NCBI RefSeq assembly: GCF_030159955.1
Contig: NZ_BSNK01000001.1
Span: forward strand, 1-64,000
Source of the DNA: Algimonas ampicilliniresistens
Lineage (GTDB): Bacteria; Pseudomonadota; Alphaproteobacteria; Caulobacterales; Maricaulaceae
Reading direction: 5' to 3'
DNA length: 64,000 bases
Positions 45,275 through 53,967 of the stretch are shown here, piece after piece. Made by a program: the position numbers and the translations under genes. Every line of letters starts with the position of its first letter. Position 1 is the stretch's first letter. The notes beneath the pieces are model-generated. The model was not told where the DNA came from. It was given only the letters and a program-made list of their open reading frames with translations, and did no database searches.

Positions 45275-46783
45275 ATGAAATATTTCTCAGCATCATTAGC
45301 GACGACGATAGCCACAGCGATGACTTTGGCCGGATGTGGCGGCGGCAGTGGCGGTACCTCTGGCGCAACGGGCGGTGCAACGAATAATGCGAACGTTGCG
45401 CCGACTGTGTCGAACGCTGTGGCCAATCAGAGCGCCAATGTTGGCAATGATTTTTCTTTCGACGCGACACAGAACGGTGTGACCTTCACAGATAGCAATG
45501 GCGACGCGTTGACGATCGCGGTCACATTCAGCGCAGATATCGGCCTATCGGCGACGGGCGGCAGCATCACGGGGGTTCCGAACCGCGCGGGGGACATTAC
45601 GGTCACTTGTACGGCGACCGATCCATCTGGACTGAGCGCGACGGATAGTTTCGTCCTCTCAGTCGGAATTGATCAGGATGCAATCTTAGCGACCTTCGGC
45701 GCTAACATTGATCTGGAAGCGTTGGCAAACTACGCGAACCAGCCCGTGCCCGCCTATATTGGCGCTGCTCTGGTGAACGGCAATCCGGTTACGGATGCGG
45801 GCGCGACCTTGGGCCGAGTTTTGTTTTATGACGTCAATCTGTCGATCGACAATTCGGTCTCATGTTCATCCTGCCATGTTCAATCCAACGGATTTTCCGA
45901 TTTGGCGGTTGTCAGCGGCGGCGTTGGCGGTGGCGTGACCGGCCGCCATTCTATGCGCTTGATTAATGGCGGTTTCGGCCATGACGGTCCTGGCGGCGGT
46001 GCGACGACACAGTTCTGGGATCAACGCGCCGCAACACATGAGGATCAGGAAACGCAACCGATCCAAGACGCGAATGAGCACGGATTTTCAGGCCAGAACG
46101 GCGCGCCGGATTTTGACGATTTAATCGTAAAAATGCAGGGCCTCGATTATTATGATGAGCTGTTCCGTTTCATCTTCCTAGACCCCAATATCACCGAAGC
46201 GCGGATTGGTCAGGCGCTGGCGCAATTCACCAAATCGATCCAATCCTTCGATAGTAAATATGACGAAGGCCGCGCGGCGACGGGAAACGATAATGATCCG
46301 TTCCCGAATTTCACCGCGCAGGAAAATCAGGGTAAGAATAATTTCCGCGGGCAGGGCACCGGGCTGAATTGTGCGGCTTGTCACCAGCCGCCCGAGTTCA
46401 CGATCCAGACCGGAAATAATCGCGGCCATAACGGCGTGGTCGGTGTGGCGAGTGACCCGCTCAGCTTCGACTTCACCAATACGCGCGCGCCGTCGCTGCG
46501 GGATCTGGTCTCGACCAATGGCACGCTGAACGGGCCGCTAATGCATGATGGTTCGTTGCCGACGATCCGGGCCATGCTGGATCATTATAGCAATATTCCG
46601 ACGCCGGGTGGCGAACCCGCGCGCACTGATTTCCTCGCCACGCTCGACGGTCGGTTGCGACAAGGTAATGCCGCGCGGCAATTTAATCTGACCAATGCCG
46701 AGAAAGCCGACATCGAAGCCTTCTTGCGTACCCTGTCCGGCACGACGGTTTACACAGACCCGAAATGGAGCGACCCGTTTTAG
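45275..46783 (+). CDS. Diheme cytochrome c peroxidase/MauG-like lipoprotein with Ig-like domain
   Basis: A 502-residue protein. It has a lipoprotein signal (LAGC) followed by a Gly/Ser/Thr-rich linker, then an Ig/cadherin-like domain (about 40-130, with VANQSANVGNDFSFDA and TCTATDPSGLSATDSFVLSV). Two c-type heme sites follow: CSSCH at about residue 196 and CAACH at about 366. The peroxidase-fold text RNTRAPSLRDLV-like (here NTRAPSLRDLVSTNG) and MHDGSLPTIRAMLDHY is typical. It may reduce H2O2 or oxidise a periplasmic substrate. Confidence 0.9.
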   Translation: MKYFSASLATTIATAMTLAGCGGGSGGTSGATGGATNNANVAPTVSNAVANQSANVGNDFSFDATQNGVTFTDSNGDALTIAVTFSADIGLSATGGSITGVPNRAGDITVTCTATDPSGLSATDSFVLSVGIDQDAILATFGANIDLEALANYANQPVPAYIGAALVNGNPVTDAGATLGRVLFYDVNLSIDNSVSCSSCHVQSNGFSDLAVVSGGVGGGVTGRHSMRLINGGFGHDGPGGGATTQFWDQRAATHEDQETQPIQDANEHGFSGQNGAPDFDDLIVKMQGLDYYDELFRFIFLDPNITEARIGQALAQFTKSIQSFDSKYDEGRAATGNDNDPFPNFTAQENQGKNNFRGQGTGLNCAACHQPPEFTIQTGNNRGHNGVVGVASDPLSFDFTNTRAPSLRDLVSTNGTLNGPLMHDGSLPTIRAMLDHYSNIPTPGGEPARTDFLATLDGRLRQGNAARQFNLTNAEKADIEAFLRTLSGTTVYTDPKWSDPF

Positions 46784-46806
46784 TGTGGCTGTGCTAGCCC
46801 GCCAGC

Positions 46807-47184
46807 ATGTTTCGACCCATCATCTGCTGGTTGCTCGCCCTGTTCTTCCTTCTCGCTGGGCTCGCCCATTTTACAGCGACGGATAGCTTTGCCGCTATCG
46901 TCCCGCCGCCGCTGCCGTTCAAACATCAGATCGTGCAGCTGACAGGCGCGATGGAGCTAGTCTTTGCCATCGGCCTGATCATCCCGCGCTGGCGGCGGCT
47001 CACGGGCTGGCTGCTCTCAGCTTACCTACTCGCCGTCCTGCCCGCCAATATCTTCATGGCCCTTGAAGGCATGCCGCTCGGTTCGATGCAGAGTCCGGCG
47101 GCGCTGTGGTTTCGTGTATTCCTTCAGCTCCCGCTGATCGCGCTCATCCTCTGGGCATGCGGAAGCCTCCAACGTTCATCCTGA
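46807..47184 (+). CDS. DoxX-like membrane protein
   Basis: A 125-residue protein with four hydrophobic helices. LLALFFLLAGLAHF, LTGAMELVFAIGLIIPRWRRLTGWLL and a C-terminal helix fit the DoxX/DoxD-like family, sometimes involved in thiol or oxidative stress. Its last 9 bp overlap the end of the convergent flavoprotein gene. Confidence 0.82.
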   Translation: MFRPIICWLLALFFLLAGLAHFTATDSFAAIVPPPLPFKHQIVQLTGAMELVFAIGLIIPRWRRLTGWLLSAYLLAVLPANIFMALEGMPLGSMQSPAALWFRVFLQLPLIALILWACGSLQRSS

Positions 47185-47757
47185 CGCCACTTTGCGCCCA
47201 CGCGCTTCGGCCCTTTCAAGCCAGCGCTCAAATGTCTCGGGTTTGTTTTTGCGAACCGGCGCGAAATAGAATTGTTTGATCGGCTTGAACCCCGAAAAGC
47301 CGAGCACTTGTCCCTTCATCTGGCGTAGCACGGGCGAGCCATATTTCAGCTTCAGATAAAATCCCGGCGTGTCCCCTGTGATTAAAACATCCGCGCTTCG
47401 CCCCGCGAGCAAACGATCCCAGAACGGGTCGTCTTTGTGATACTTAAACGCAAATCCGGGCAGGAAAACGCGGTCAAAAAACCCCTTGAGCAGAGCCGGT
47501 TGCGCGCCCCACCAGAGCGGGAAACCGACCACCAGATGATCGCAATCCGTGATGGCGGCCTGTGCCCGCACTAGATCAGGCTCTAACGGTTGTTCGCCGC
47601 GATAACCGACATGCAGAACCGGATCGAAATCCATATCGCGCAAATTCAGCCGCGTAACAGTGGCGCCGGACGTCTCTGCCGCCGCCAAATAACGATCCAA
47701 CATTGCGCTGACCAATCGGTCGTTGCCCGGATGCCCGTCAATCGCAGTAATCTTCAT
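47176..47757 (-). CDS. Flavodoxin-fold NAD(P)H:quinone oxidoreductase
   Basis: A 193-residue flavoprotein. DGHPGNDRLVSAMLDRYL binds FMN/FAD phosphate, and HLVVGFPLWWGAQPALLKGFFDRVFLPGFAF is the signature of the MdaB/KefF/NQO1-like family. It likely reduces quinones with two electrons, giving detoxification. It is convergent and overlapping with the DoxX-like gene. Confidence 0.9.
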   Translation of the reverse strand: MKITAIDGHPGNDRLVSAMLDRYLAAAETSGATVTRLNLRDMDFDPVLHVGYRGEQPLEPDLVRAQAAITDCDHLVVGFPLWWGAQPALLKGFFDRVFLPGFAFKYHKDDPFWDRLLAGRSADVLITGDTPGFYLKLKYGSPVLRQMKGQVLGFSGFKPIKQFYFAPVRKNKPETFERWLERAEARGRKVASG

Positions 47758-47873
47758 CGTGTTTCCTTCTCGCGCGACATCTTGTATCTGTACTGTGACG
47801 ATCTTTACACGAACAGCGCAGGAAACGCGCCTATGGTCCGTTTAAATAGTGACCCCTTCGCGAAAGCCCGTTC

Positions 47874-48806
47874 ATGATCCGATCTGTCCCTTTATATCTC
47901 TCCGTCGCCACACTGGCGCTCGTCTCTGGGCTGGCTGTGTTCGCCGCACCGGATAGCGAGGCCGCCGCCTCTGATTCCGCCACTTCCAATTCCAAAGGCT
48001 GGGTCGAAATCACGCTGACGGATACGCAGCGCTGCTTCGCAACCAATGGCCTGCCCGATCACCCGACCGGCACCTTCCCGAACCGCGGCAATCCCAACGC
48101 GATTGAGGCGCAAGAGGTACGGGTTTGCACCCCGCTCCAGCCCGAAAAAGCGATGACCATCACGCCGATCCGCGGGACGATGGGCATTGCGATCAATGGC
48201 GTCGTCTTCCGTCCCAATACAGCAGGCTTCTATGACGCTGACGCGCCGCGCGGCCACAGCCCGGATGGCGACCGCAAATGGAGCCTCGATATTCACGGCG
48301 CGCCCGGCAAGCTCGGCCTCGACTTTAATAACGCCCATGTCGGCCCCGGCGGGCTTTATCATTATCACGGCATCGCCAATAGTTTGGTCGAAACGTCGGG
48401 CTCCAGCCTGATCGGTTTCGCCGGAGACGGCTACTCGATCCATTATATCGGCGAAGACGCGCAAGCAGGCTATGATCTGCGGTCCGGCACGCGCACCGAC
48501 AGTTTCGGGGCGCTAACCCCCGGTCCGGGCGGCACCTATGACGGCACCTATAATGAGGATTATGTCTATGTCGGCGGTGAGGGGCGGCTTGACCCTTGTA
48601 ACGGGGGACAGCTCGACGGCCAATATGTTTACTTCGTCACCGATAGCTACCCCTTTGTGCCGCGCTGCCTGACCGGCAAAGTCAGTCCTGATTTCAATAC
48701 GGCCAATCACCGCGAAGAGCGTGGCGAGCGGCGGCGCAGAGACACGGATCGGGCTGAGCGCTTCCGGGCCAGACGCGGCGGAACCGGCCGCCCACGCGGC
48801 AATTAG
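47874..48806 (+). CDS. Secreted YHYH-domain protein
   Basis: A 310-residue protein with a signal peptide (about residues 1-30). The YHYH domain includes GLYHYHGIAN at about residue 160 and GFAGDGYSIHY. The last 40 residues are Arg/Glu-rich. YHYH proteins are found in marine bacteria; their function is unknown, with possible metal binding by His. The stop at 48806 begins a long gene-free stretch. Confidence 0.85.
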   Translation: MIRSVPLYLSVATLALVSGLAVFAAPDSEAAASDSATSNSKGWVEITLTDTQRCFATNGLPDHPTGTFPNRGNPNAIEAQEVRVCTPLQPEKAMTITPIRGTMGIAINGVVFRPNTAGFYDADAPRGHSPDGDRKWSLDIHGAPGKLGLDFNNAHVGPGGLYHYHGIANSLVETSGSSLIGFAGDGYSIHYIGEDAQAGYDLRSGTRTDSFGALTPGPGGTYDGTYNEDYVYVGGEGRLDPCNGGQLDGQYVYFVTDSYPFVPRCLTGKVSPDFNTANHREERGERRRRDTDRAERFRARRGGTGRPRGN

Positions 48807-48889
48807 CCTGACGAGCGGATAGGCGTTCACGTCCAACCGGGCATCAAGGCCACGGCGACGCTGCGTTGCGTGCCGAAAGATGACACGAG

Positions 48890-48956
48890 GCGCGGGCTCC
48901 TGCCGTTGATGGCAAAAGCGAAAAAATACCAATTTACAACGGGCAGGCGCCCGCGC
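48890..48956. ncRNA. Candidate structured RNA or long stem-loop
   Basis: GCGCGGGC-T-CCTGCC-GTTG (48890-48908) pairs with CAAC-G-GGCAGG-C-GCCCGCGC (48937-48956), with one mismatch and one bulge, around a 28-nt A-rich loop. The stem is far longer than a typical terminator and has no U-run on either strand, so a stable RNA or a protein-binding palindrome is plausible. Strand and function are unknown. Confidence 0.35.
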
Positions 48957-49320
48957 GGAAAGCTCAGTTCATGCTGCCGCCAAGGTAAGCCCCATATCCA
49001 CCCGAATAATCCCGGTTGAGGGATCCGCGGCCTAAGGGCAGGCGGGCGGGACTCGCCCATCAACCCCTGCTTGGCTCTCGCGCGGTCCGGATGGACCTGT
49101 ATCTCACACCGACGAAGCGATGAAGGCCGTCCGGCGCCGTACGAGACGCCATCCTGCCGCTTGCATCTCTGTGACCCAATGGCTTTCACCAATCGGATCA
49201 GCGCCGCTTAGTCCCGGCTCAGACACACACGCCCTCACTTCCACCCATCACACCGAAGGCCGTACACTCCCTCATGTCCGCGATGGACAGGGTGGAAACT
49301 GACACGGTTTGGGAGAGGGG

Positions 49321-49358
49321 GGATTGGTTTCCGGCTTAAGCTTCCAATCCGCGGATTG
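49321..49358. other. Mutually exclusive hairpins
   Basis: GGATTGG (49321-49327) can pair with CCAATCC (49344-49350). The same CAATCC segment also forms a palindrome with GGATTG (49345-49358). Only one of the two folds can form at a time. It lies downstream of the YHYH gene (plus) and of the DUF2971 gene (minus). Confidence 0.4.
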
Positions 49359-49476
49359 AAATTAGTGTTCTGCCGAACAGGACGTAATGACTAGGTGGCG
49401 TTAATATGTATTCAGAGGAAGATGACGAGTAGGGTAAGTTTGGAAGTAAAAAGTAGCTCTGGCTTCAGATAACACG

Positions 49477-50460
49477 CTAAGTTCTCAAAGGGATTTCCGA
49501 AAAATACAGCTTATTGTTCGGATCAGTGATACCAGCGTCGGCAAGAATTTCTGTAAGTGCGGTTTTCATTTCGAATACAGCTGAGCTTGGGCCGATTATG
49601 ACCCTGTTGACGAGATCGTCTAAAGCAGTTCCATAACGTTTTTCTAATGGCACCTTGTAAACGATTTGCGGCGCTGTTCCGATAATCTCAATAGACTTCT
49701 TAACAGCGTTCTTAGTTTGTTTTGTTGGTCTAAAGACAAGACGAAGTTCAAGTTCTTCTTCAAATCCCGGGTGTTTTAGGCAGATTGCGAATGAAGTGAA
49801 TAGTTCGACTATGATGTTGACGACGACCATTCTTTCAGTGGTTTCAATGATGTTTTTTTTATTTGTTATTCCAACTGTTAGACTATCAAAATTGTGTTTT
49901 ATTTCATGGTCTGACCAGTAGAGAGCAGGATAAGAAAGCACATCGATCCTATTTTCTTCTCTATAAAATACTTCAGGATTTAAAATCAGTGCAACCCCAT
50001 TTTTTGGGGCGTATGCACGCCACATGGAGAGTCTTCCCGTAAAGTCCTCTCTATCATAGTGAGCCGATAGGCTAGCCATGAACGTGTTGGCCCGAAGATC
50101 TTCCAGAGAACTAATGTAAACCGATTTTATTTCTTCTTGAATGCCGCTGTGGCAAGCATCCAGTATCTCCCAAAACTCTTTACAAGCGGCATTGGAGTTG
50201 TCGGAAAAATAGTTAGTAACGGCAGCTATTCCCCTCTCAATCTCATGATAATCATTCATGAGACGAGTGGTTCTTAGCCAAAGTTCTTTTGTTTTAACTA
50301 TTTCAATTAGATTTTCTGAGGAAGTGTAATGAACGAATCGGAAGTTGCCTTTCTTAAATTCTTCCATTCGAGCGGTTATGTGCGGAAAAAACACATTTTT
50401 TAATGCTCCTATTGGATCGTCAGCTTTGAAAGTTTGACTGTCTAGTCTCAATGTGATCAC
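49477..50460 (-). CDS. DUF2971 family protein
   Basis: A 327-residue protein starting with GTG. FRFVHYTSSENLIEIVKTKELWLRTTRLMNDYHE is the N-terminal DUF2971 signature, and FTGRLSMWRAYAPKNGVALIL is the second conserved block. The function is unknown; DUF2971 genes are often found in variable and defence-rich regions. The gene is AT-rich with codons unlike its neighbours, flanked by a hairpin cluster and by a gene-free stretch, suggesting transfer. No partner gene is adjacent. Confidence 0.85.
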   Translation of the reverse strand: MITLRLDSQTFKADDPIGALKNVFFPHITARMEEFKKGNFRFVHYTSSENLIEIVKTKELWLRTTRLMNDYHEIERGIAAVTNYFSDNSNAACKEFWEILDACHSGIQEEIKSVYISSLEDLRANTFMASLSAHYDREDFTGRLSMWRAYAPKNGVALILNPEVFYREENRIDVLSYPALYWSDHEIKHNFDSLTVGITNKKNIIETTERMVVVNIIVELFTSFAICLKHPGFEEELELRLVFRPTKQTKNAVKKSIEIIGTAPQIVYKVPLEKRYGTALDDLVNRVIIGPSSAVFEMKTALTEILADAGITDPNNKLYFSEIPLRT

Positions 50461-50511
50461 CTTGATGATTACCTAAGCTATCCGCGCTAAACCGTTCGCT
50501 AACGCTCCCGG

Positions 50512-50570
50512 CGACGATTTATTTTGTGTCCCCCGGACACAAAATTCCGCCTTTGGCGGATCAATCGTCG
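50512..50570 (-). terminator. Nested tandem hairpins at the lepA 3' end
   Basis: Arms CGACGATT (50512-50519) and AATCGTCG (50563-50570) enclose two perfect hairpins: TTTTGTGTCC/GGACACAAAA (50522-50544) and TCCGCC/GGCGGA (50546-50560). The right arm lies in the last lepA codons. On the minus strand the hairpins follow the lepA stop directly and could end its transcript; the outer arms make a three-way-junction-like fold. Confidence 0.55.
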
Positions 50571-52381
50571 TCCATCTTAAGCGCCGCGATAAATGCTTCC
50601 TGCGGGATTTCCACGCGGCCGAACTGGCGCATCCGCTTCTTCCCTTTTTTCTGCTTATCCAGCAGCTTCCGCTTCCTCGACGCGTCGCCGCCATAGCATT
50701 TGGCGGTCACGTCTTTGCGCATCGCGGCGATAGTTTCGCGGGCGATGACTTTGCCGCCAATGGCGGCTTGGACGGGGATTTTGAACAAATGACGCGGGAT
50801 CAGGTCTTTGAGCCGTTCGCACATATGCCGGCCCCGGCTTTCCGCATTATTGCGGTGAACCAGCATGGAGAGCGCGTCGACGGGTTCACCGTTGACGAGG
50901 ATGCTCATCTTGACGAGGTCGCCTTCGCGCACGCCAATGGCTTGATAGTCAAAGGACGCATAGCCTTTGGACACGGATTTTAGCCGGTCATAGAAATCGA
51001 ATACGACTTCATTGAGCGGCAGCTCATATTCCACCATCGCCCGCGACCCGACATAGGTCAGGGCGGTCTGAACGCCGCGCCGGTCTTGGCAGAGTTTGAG
51101 GATGCCGCCGAGATAGTCATCCGGCGTCATGATGGTCGCCTTGATCCACGGCTCTTCAATATGTTCAATCGCCATCACGTCCGGCATGTCGGCGGGATTG
51201 TGCAATTGCACCGGATCGCCCTTTTTCATGACCAGCGTATAGACGACGGACGGGGCGGTGGTGATCAGGTCGAGGTCGAACTCGCGCTCCAGCCGCTCTT
51301 GAATAATCTCTAGGTGCAGCAAGCCAAGGAAGCCGCAGCGGAAGCCAAAACCAAGCGCGGCGGAGGTTTCCATTTCGTAGCTGAAGCTCGCATCGTTCAG
51401 GCGCAGGCGGCCCATCGCGTTGCGCAAATCTTCAAAGTCAGCGGCATCGACCGGGAAGATGCCGCAGAACACAACCGGCTGCGCGGGTTTAAAGCCAACA
51501 AGCGCGGTCTCCGTCGGGCGTTTATCCTCGGTGATCGTATCGCCGACGGCGGCGTCCGCGACTTCTTTGATCGACCCGGTGAAGAACCCAATCTCGCCGG
51601 GGCCGATGGATTTGGCGTCGGTCGGCTTGGGTTTGAACACGCCGACTTTATCGACGGTATAGCTCGCGCCCGTATTCATGGTGCGGATGCGCATGCCCTT
51701 GGTGATCGTGCCTTCGATCACGCGGAAAAGCACGATCACGCCCATATAGGTGTCGTACCACGCATCGACGAGCATCGCTTTGAGAGGCGCGTCCGGATCG
51801 GCCTCCGCCGGCGGCGGCAGGCGCAGCGCGATGGCCTCCAGCACATCTTCAATGCCGATGCCGTTCTTGGCAGAGCATTCGACCGCGTCGCTTGTGTCGA
51901 GGCCAATCACCTCTTCGATTTGCGCCTTCACGCGCTCCGGCTCCGCAGCGGGAAGATCGATCTTGTTGAGCACCGTGACGATTTCGTGGTCATGGTCGAT
52001 GGCTTGATAAACATTGGCGAGGGTCTGGGCTTCGACGCCTTGGCTCGCATCGACGACGAGGATCGAGCCTTCGCAGGCTGATAGTGAGCGTGAGACTTCA
52101 TAGGCGAAGTCAACATGGCCCGGCGTGTCCATCAGGTTCAGAACATAGTCCTGACCATCTTTGGCGGTATAATCGAGGCGCACGGTCTGTGCTTTAATCG
52201 TGATGCCGCGTTCTTTTTCAATGTCCATATTATCGAGCACTTGCTCGGACATTTCGCGGTCGGTCAGCCCGCCGCAATGGGCGATCAATCGGTCAGCCAG
52301 CGTGCTTTTCCCGTGGTCGATATGCGCCACAATGGAGAAGTTGCGGATCTTGCTTTGATCGGTTTTATTATCGGTGCTCAT
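50561..52381 (-). CDS. lepA: Elongation factor 4 (LepA)
   Basis: A 606-residue translational GTPase. G1 is [10 protein letters not shown]3 DTPGHVDF and G4 NKIDLP, followed by the LepA-specific C-terminal domain ([17 protein letters not shown]). EF4 back-translocates or remodels stalled ribosomes and aids initiation. The start gives [22 protein letters not shown]. Usually followed by lepB; here lepB is absent and a DUF2971 gene lies beyond the hairpins. Confidence 0.98.
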   Translation of the reverse strand: MSTDNKTDQSKIRNFSIVAHIDHGKSTLADRLIAHCGGLTDREMSEQVLDNMDIEKERGITIKAQTVRLDYTAKDGQDYVLNLMDTPGHVDFAYEVSRSLSACEGSILVVDASQGVEAQTLANVYQAIDHDHEIVTVLNKIDLPAAEPERVKAQIEEVIGLDTSDAVECSAKNGIGIEDVLEAIALRLPPPAEADPDAPLKAMLVDAWYDTYMGVIVLFRVIEGTITKGMRIRTMNTGASYTVDKVGVFKPKPTDAKSIGPGEIGFFTGSIKEVADAAVGDTITEDKRPTETALVGFKPAQPVVFCGIFPVDAADFEDLRNAMGRLRLNDASFSYEMETSAALGFGFRCGFLGLLHLEIIQERLEREFDLDLITTAPSVVYTLVMKKGDPVQLHNPADMPDVMAIEHIEEPWIKATIMTPDDYLGGILKLCQDRRGVQTALTYVGSRAMVEYELPLNEVVFDFYDRLKSVSKGYASFDYQAIGVREGDLVKMSILVNGEPVDALSMLVHRNNAESRGRHMCERLKDLIPRHLFKIPVQAAIGGKVIARETIAAMRKDVTAKCYGGDASRKRKLLDKQKKGKKRMRQFGRVEIPQEAFIAALKMDDD

Positions 52382-52440
52382 GGTTCTCGCGAGGTAGGGC
52401 CGAGTGGGGCCGGGCGCAAGCGGCTTGCGCGGTTTGCGCG

Positions 52441-52968
52441 CTAATGTCTCGCGGGCTTTTTCGAATAGGGGAGCTGTTTTCTCAGGATGAGGAAGAGCAG
52501 GGCGGAGGACAGGGCCGTAAACACGGAGAGACCATTATAAAGCAGAGAAGGGCTGAGGCTGATCACCTCAGACCGAACCAGGCTGAAGGTGACTTGCCAG
52601 ACTCCAGCCATGAACAGGCCAAAATAGGCCCACACCATGAAATGTTGATGGATGGTGACGTAGCCGCGCTTGCGTGTGCGTTTGAACTGCCAGATCGCCC
52701 ACAAGCCCGCGCTCATCGTGATCAGGCTGACCAGCGCGAAAAAGTGGAATAGGTTCGGACCGCCGTCCAGCTCGTACATAGAAAAGGCGCTGACGATGAT
52801 GACGGCCATCATCACGGCCCAGATCCGCCCCAGCCAGCGATGCGTCTGATCCCCTTTGCGCCGCAATAGAATGATCGGGCCTAGGATGAGTGCGCCGAGC
52901 GCGCAGACAAAATGAAAGCTGCCGAGCCAATCATCCGTCCAGTAGGACCATGTTAGCCAGTCCTGCAT
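52441..52968 (-). CDS. DUF2306 membrane protein
   Basis: A 175-residue protein with four to five helices. [32 protein letters not shown] and [22 protein letters not shown] carry the paired histidines typical of DUF2306, which may bind heme or metal. The start MQDWLTW is preferred; a longer frame begins at 52983. One copy of the 54-bp repeat lies just upstream. Confidence 0.82.
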   Translation of the reverse strand: MQDWLTWSYWTDDWLGSFHFVCALGALILGPIILLRRKGDQTHRWLGRIWAVMMAVIIVSAFSMYELDGGPNLFHFFALVSLITMSAGLWAIWQFKRTRKRGYVTIHQHFMVWAYFGLFMAGVWQVTFSLVRSEVISLSPSLLYNGLSVFTALSSALLFLILRKQLPYSKKPARH

Positions 52969-53051
52969 GCCGCCTCCAATCATGACCCTTCGGTCTGATC
53001 GCTAACAGGAAAGCGAGAGCGTCACAACGCAACGGTGAGACGCGGCTTAAG

Positions 53052-53105
53052 ATGACAAATCCTGTCATCTGCCGACTAACAAGGTTTGTCACAATTATGC
53101 GGCGC
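53052..53105 (+). repeat. 54-bp direct repeat, left copy
   Basis: Identical over 41 bp and 51 of 54 bp to 53861-53914, in the same orientation. The unit has TGACAAA/TTTGTCA ends and an internal TGACA-aatcc-TGTCA... dyad. It lies between the EF-hand gene stop and the DUF2306 gene. Confidence 0.95.
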
Positions 53106-53109
53106 TACG

Positions 53110-53784
53110 TCAGTAGGCAAACAGGCCTCTAGATGGCAGCTCGTCTCCAGACAGTAGGCCATCGCCATCCAGGTCTCTCTGATTAAACCTGATCCGCATC
53201 ACGCGGCGGCTTTCGTTGAGCGTCACGACGCCGTCCCTATCGCAGTCGAAGCCGTTGGACCGCAGAATAGTCTTTTTGTCTGTGACATCACTCGGGCAAA
53301 TGCCCATTTCGTTAGAGGCGGCGGTAATGATCCGTGAGATCCGGGTTTCGTTTCCCTTCCGTTTTTCGATTTGCAACTTCGTGGCGATTTTCCGCTCCTC
53401 TTGAGAGATCACACCATCTCCATCCGCGTCGAAACTGGCGTTACTCTTTTTCATAGCGTTCATCGCGAACTCCATACGCTCTCGGTTTTGCGCGATGAAT
53501 TCGGCTTCATCAGTATAGCCGTCGCCATTGCTATCTGCGGTCCTGAAGAAATAGATCATGTCCGCTTCCCGCAGTCTTTGGTTCAACTGCATGATTTCGG
53601 TCGGGTCGGTTAGTGATCCGTCGAAATTCGTGTCGGCTTCGATGAAACTATGCGCTGCGATCTTGGCGTATTCTTCCCACGCGATCGCACCGTCTTGGTC
53701 TGTGTCAATCTCAGGGAAGCGAAATGTCGGCGTCGCGGCCAGAAGGCAGGTGGCGGCTGAAAGCAGGAGAATACGGACTATCAT
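53110..53784 (-). CDS. Secreted EF-hand calcium-binding protein
   Basis: A 224-residue protein with a signal peptide (MIVRILLLSAATCLLAA). Six EF-hand loops are visible: DTDQDGAIAWEE, DTNFDGSLTD, DSNGDGYTDEAE, DADGDGVISQEE, DCDRDGVVTLNE and DLDGDGLLSGDE. It probably binds calcium in the periplasm or outside. The start 53784 is chosen for the signal peptide; a GTG frame to 53901 is longer. The gene is enclosed by the two 54-bp repeats. Confidence 0.88.
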   Translation of the reverse strand: MIVRILLLSAATCLLAATPTFRFPEIDTDQDGAIAWEEYAKIAAHSFIEADTNFDGSLTDPTEIMQLNQRLREADMIYFFRTADSNGDGYTDEAEFIAQNRERMEFAMNAMKKSNASFDADGDGVISQEERKIATKLQIEKRKGNETRISRIITAASNEMGICPSDVTDKKTILRSNGFDCDRDGVVTLNESRRVMRIRFNQRDLDGDGLLSGDELPSRGLFAY

Positions 53785-53860
53785 CTGTGTGGCCTTATCA
53801 TGCAACCTAGACGTGATCAACGTGTTCGGATCTGCCGGCTCGTTGTCGCCCCCGCTTTCC

Positions 53861-53914
53861 ATGACAAATCCTGTCATCTGCCGACTAACAAGGTTTGTCA
53901 CTGTTATGCCGCGC
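53861..53914 (+). repeat. 54-bp direct repeat, right copy
   Basis: Second copy of the repeat at 53052-53105, 809 bp downstream. It lies in the divergent space between the EF-hand gene and the lipoprotein gene, where it could also act as promoter or operator DNA. Sequences immediately outside the two copies do not match. Confidence 0.95.
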
Positions 53915-53967
53915 GGCGCCCGCGCAAATTCCCGTCACTTCTGGGAGTCTTTGAAAGGGCGAATATC

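Larger units (their letters stand above)
48807..49476. other. Gene-free region with strong secondary-structure potential
   Basis: 670 bp between convergent genes with no credible protein; the minus-strand frame at 48827-49192 has no recognisable composition or motif. The first 400 bp are GC-rich and hold several nested stems: a 19-bp stem with a bulge (48890-48908 with 48937-48956), GGTTGA/TCAACC enclosing GGGCG/CGCCC (49013-49055), and GGTCC/GGACC (49085-49097). The last 150 bp are AT-richer and hold the alternative stems at 49321-49358. It does not show the RNase P, tmRNA, SRP or 6S motifs that I could recall. Confidence 0.5.

Noticed and set aside
48827-49192. A 121-codon minus-strand frame in the gene-free region.
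   Set aside because: The translation is rich in Arg, Pro and Trp without domain pattern, overlaps the long stems, and has no ribosome-binding site; treated as chance.
48820-49220. RNase P RNA, tmRNA, SRP RNA or 6S RNA.
   Set aside because: I looked on both strands for GAGGAAAGTCC-type, tag-peptide and SRP GGAAGG-type motifs and did not find them; left as unassigned.
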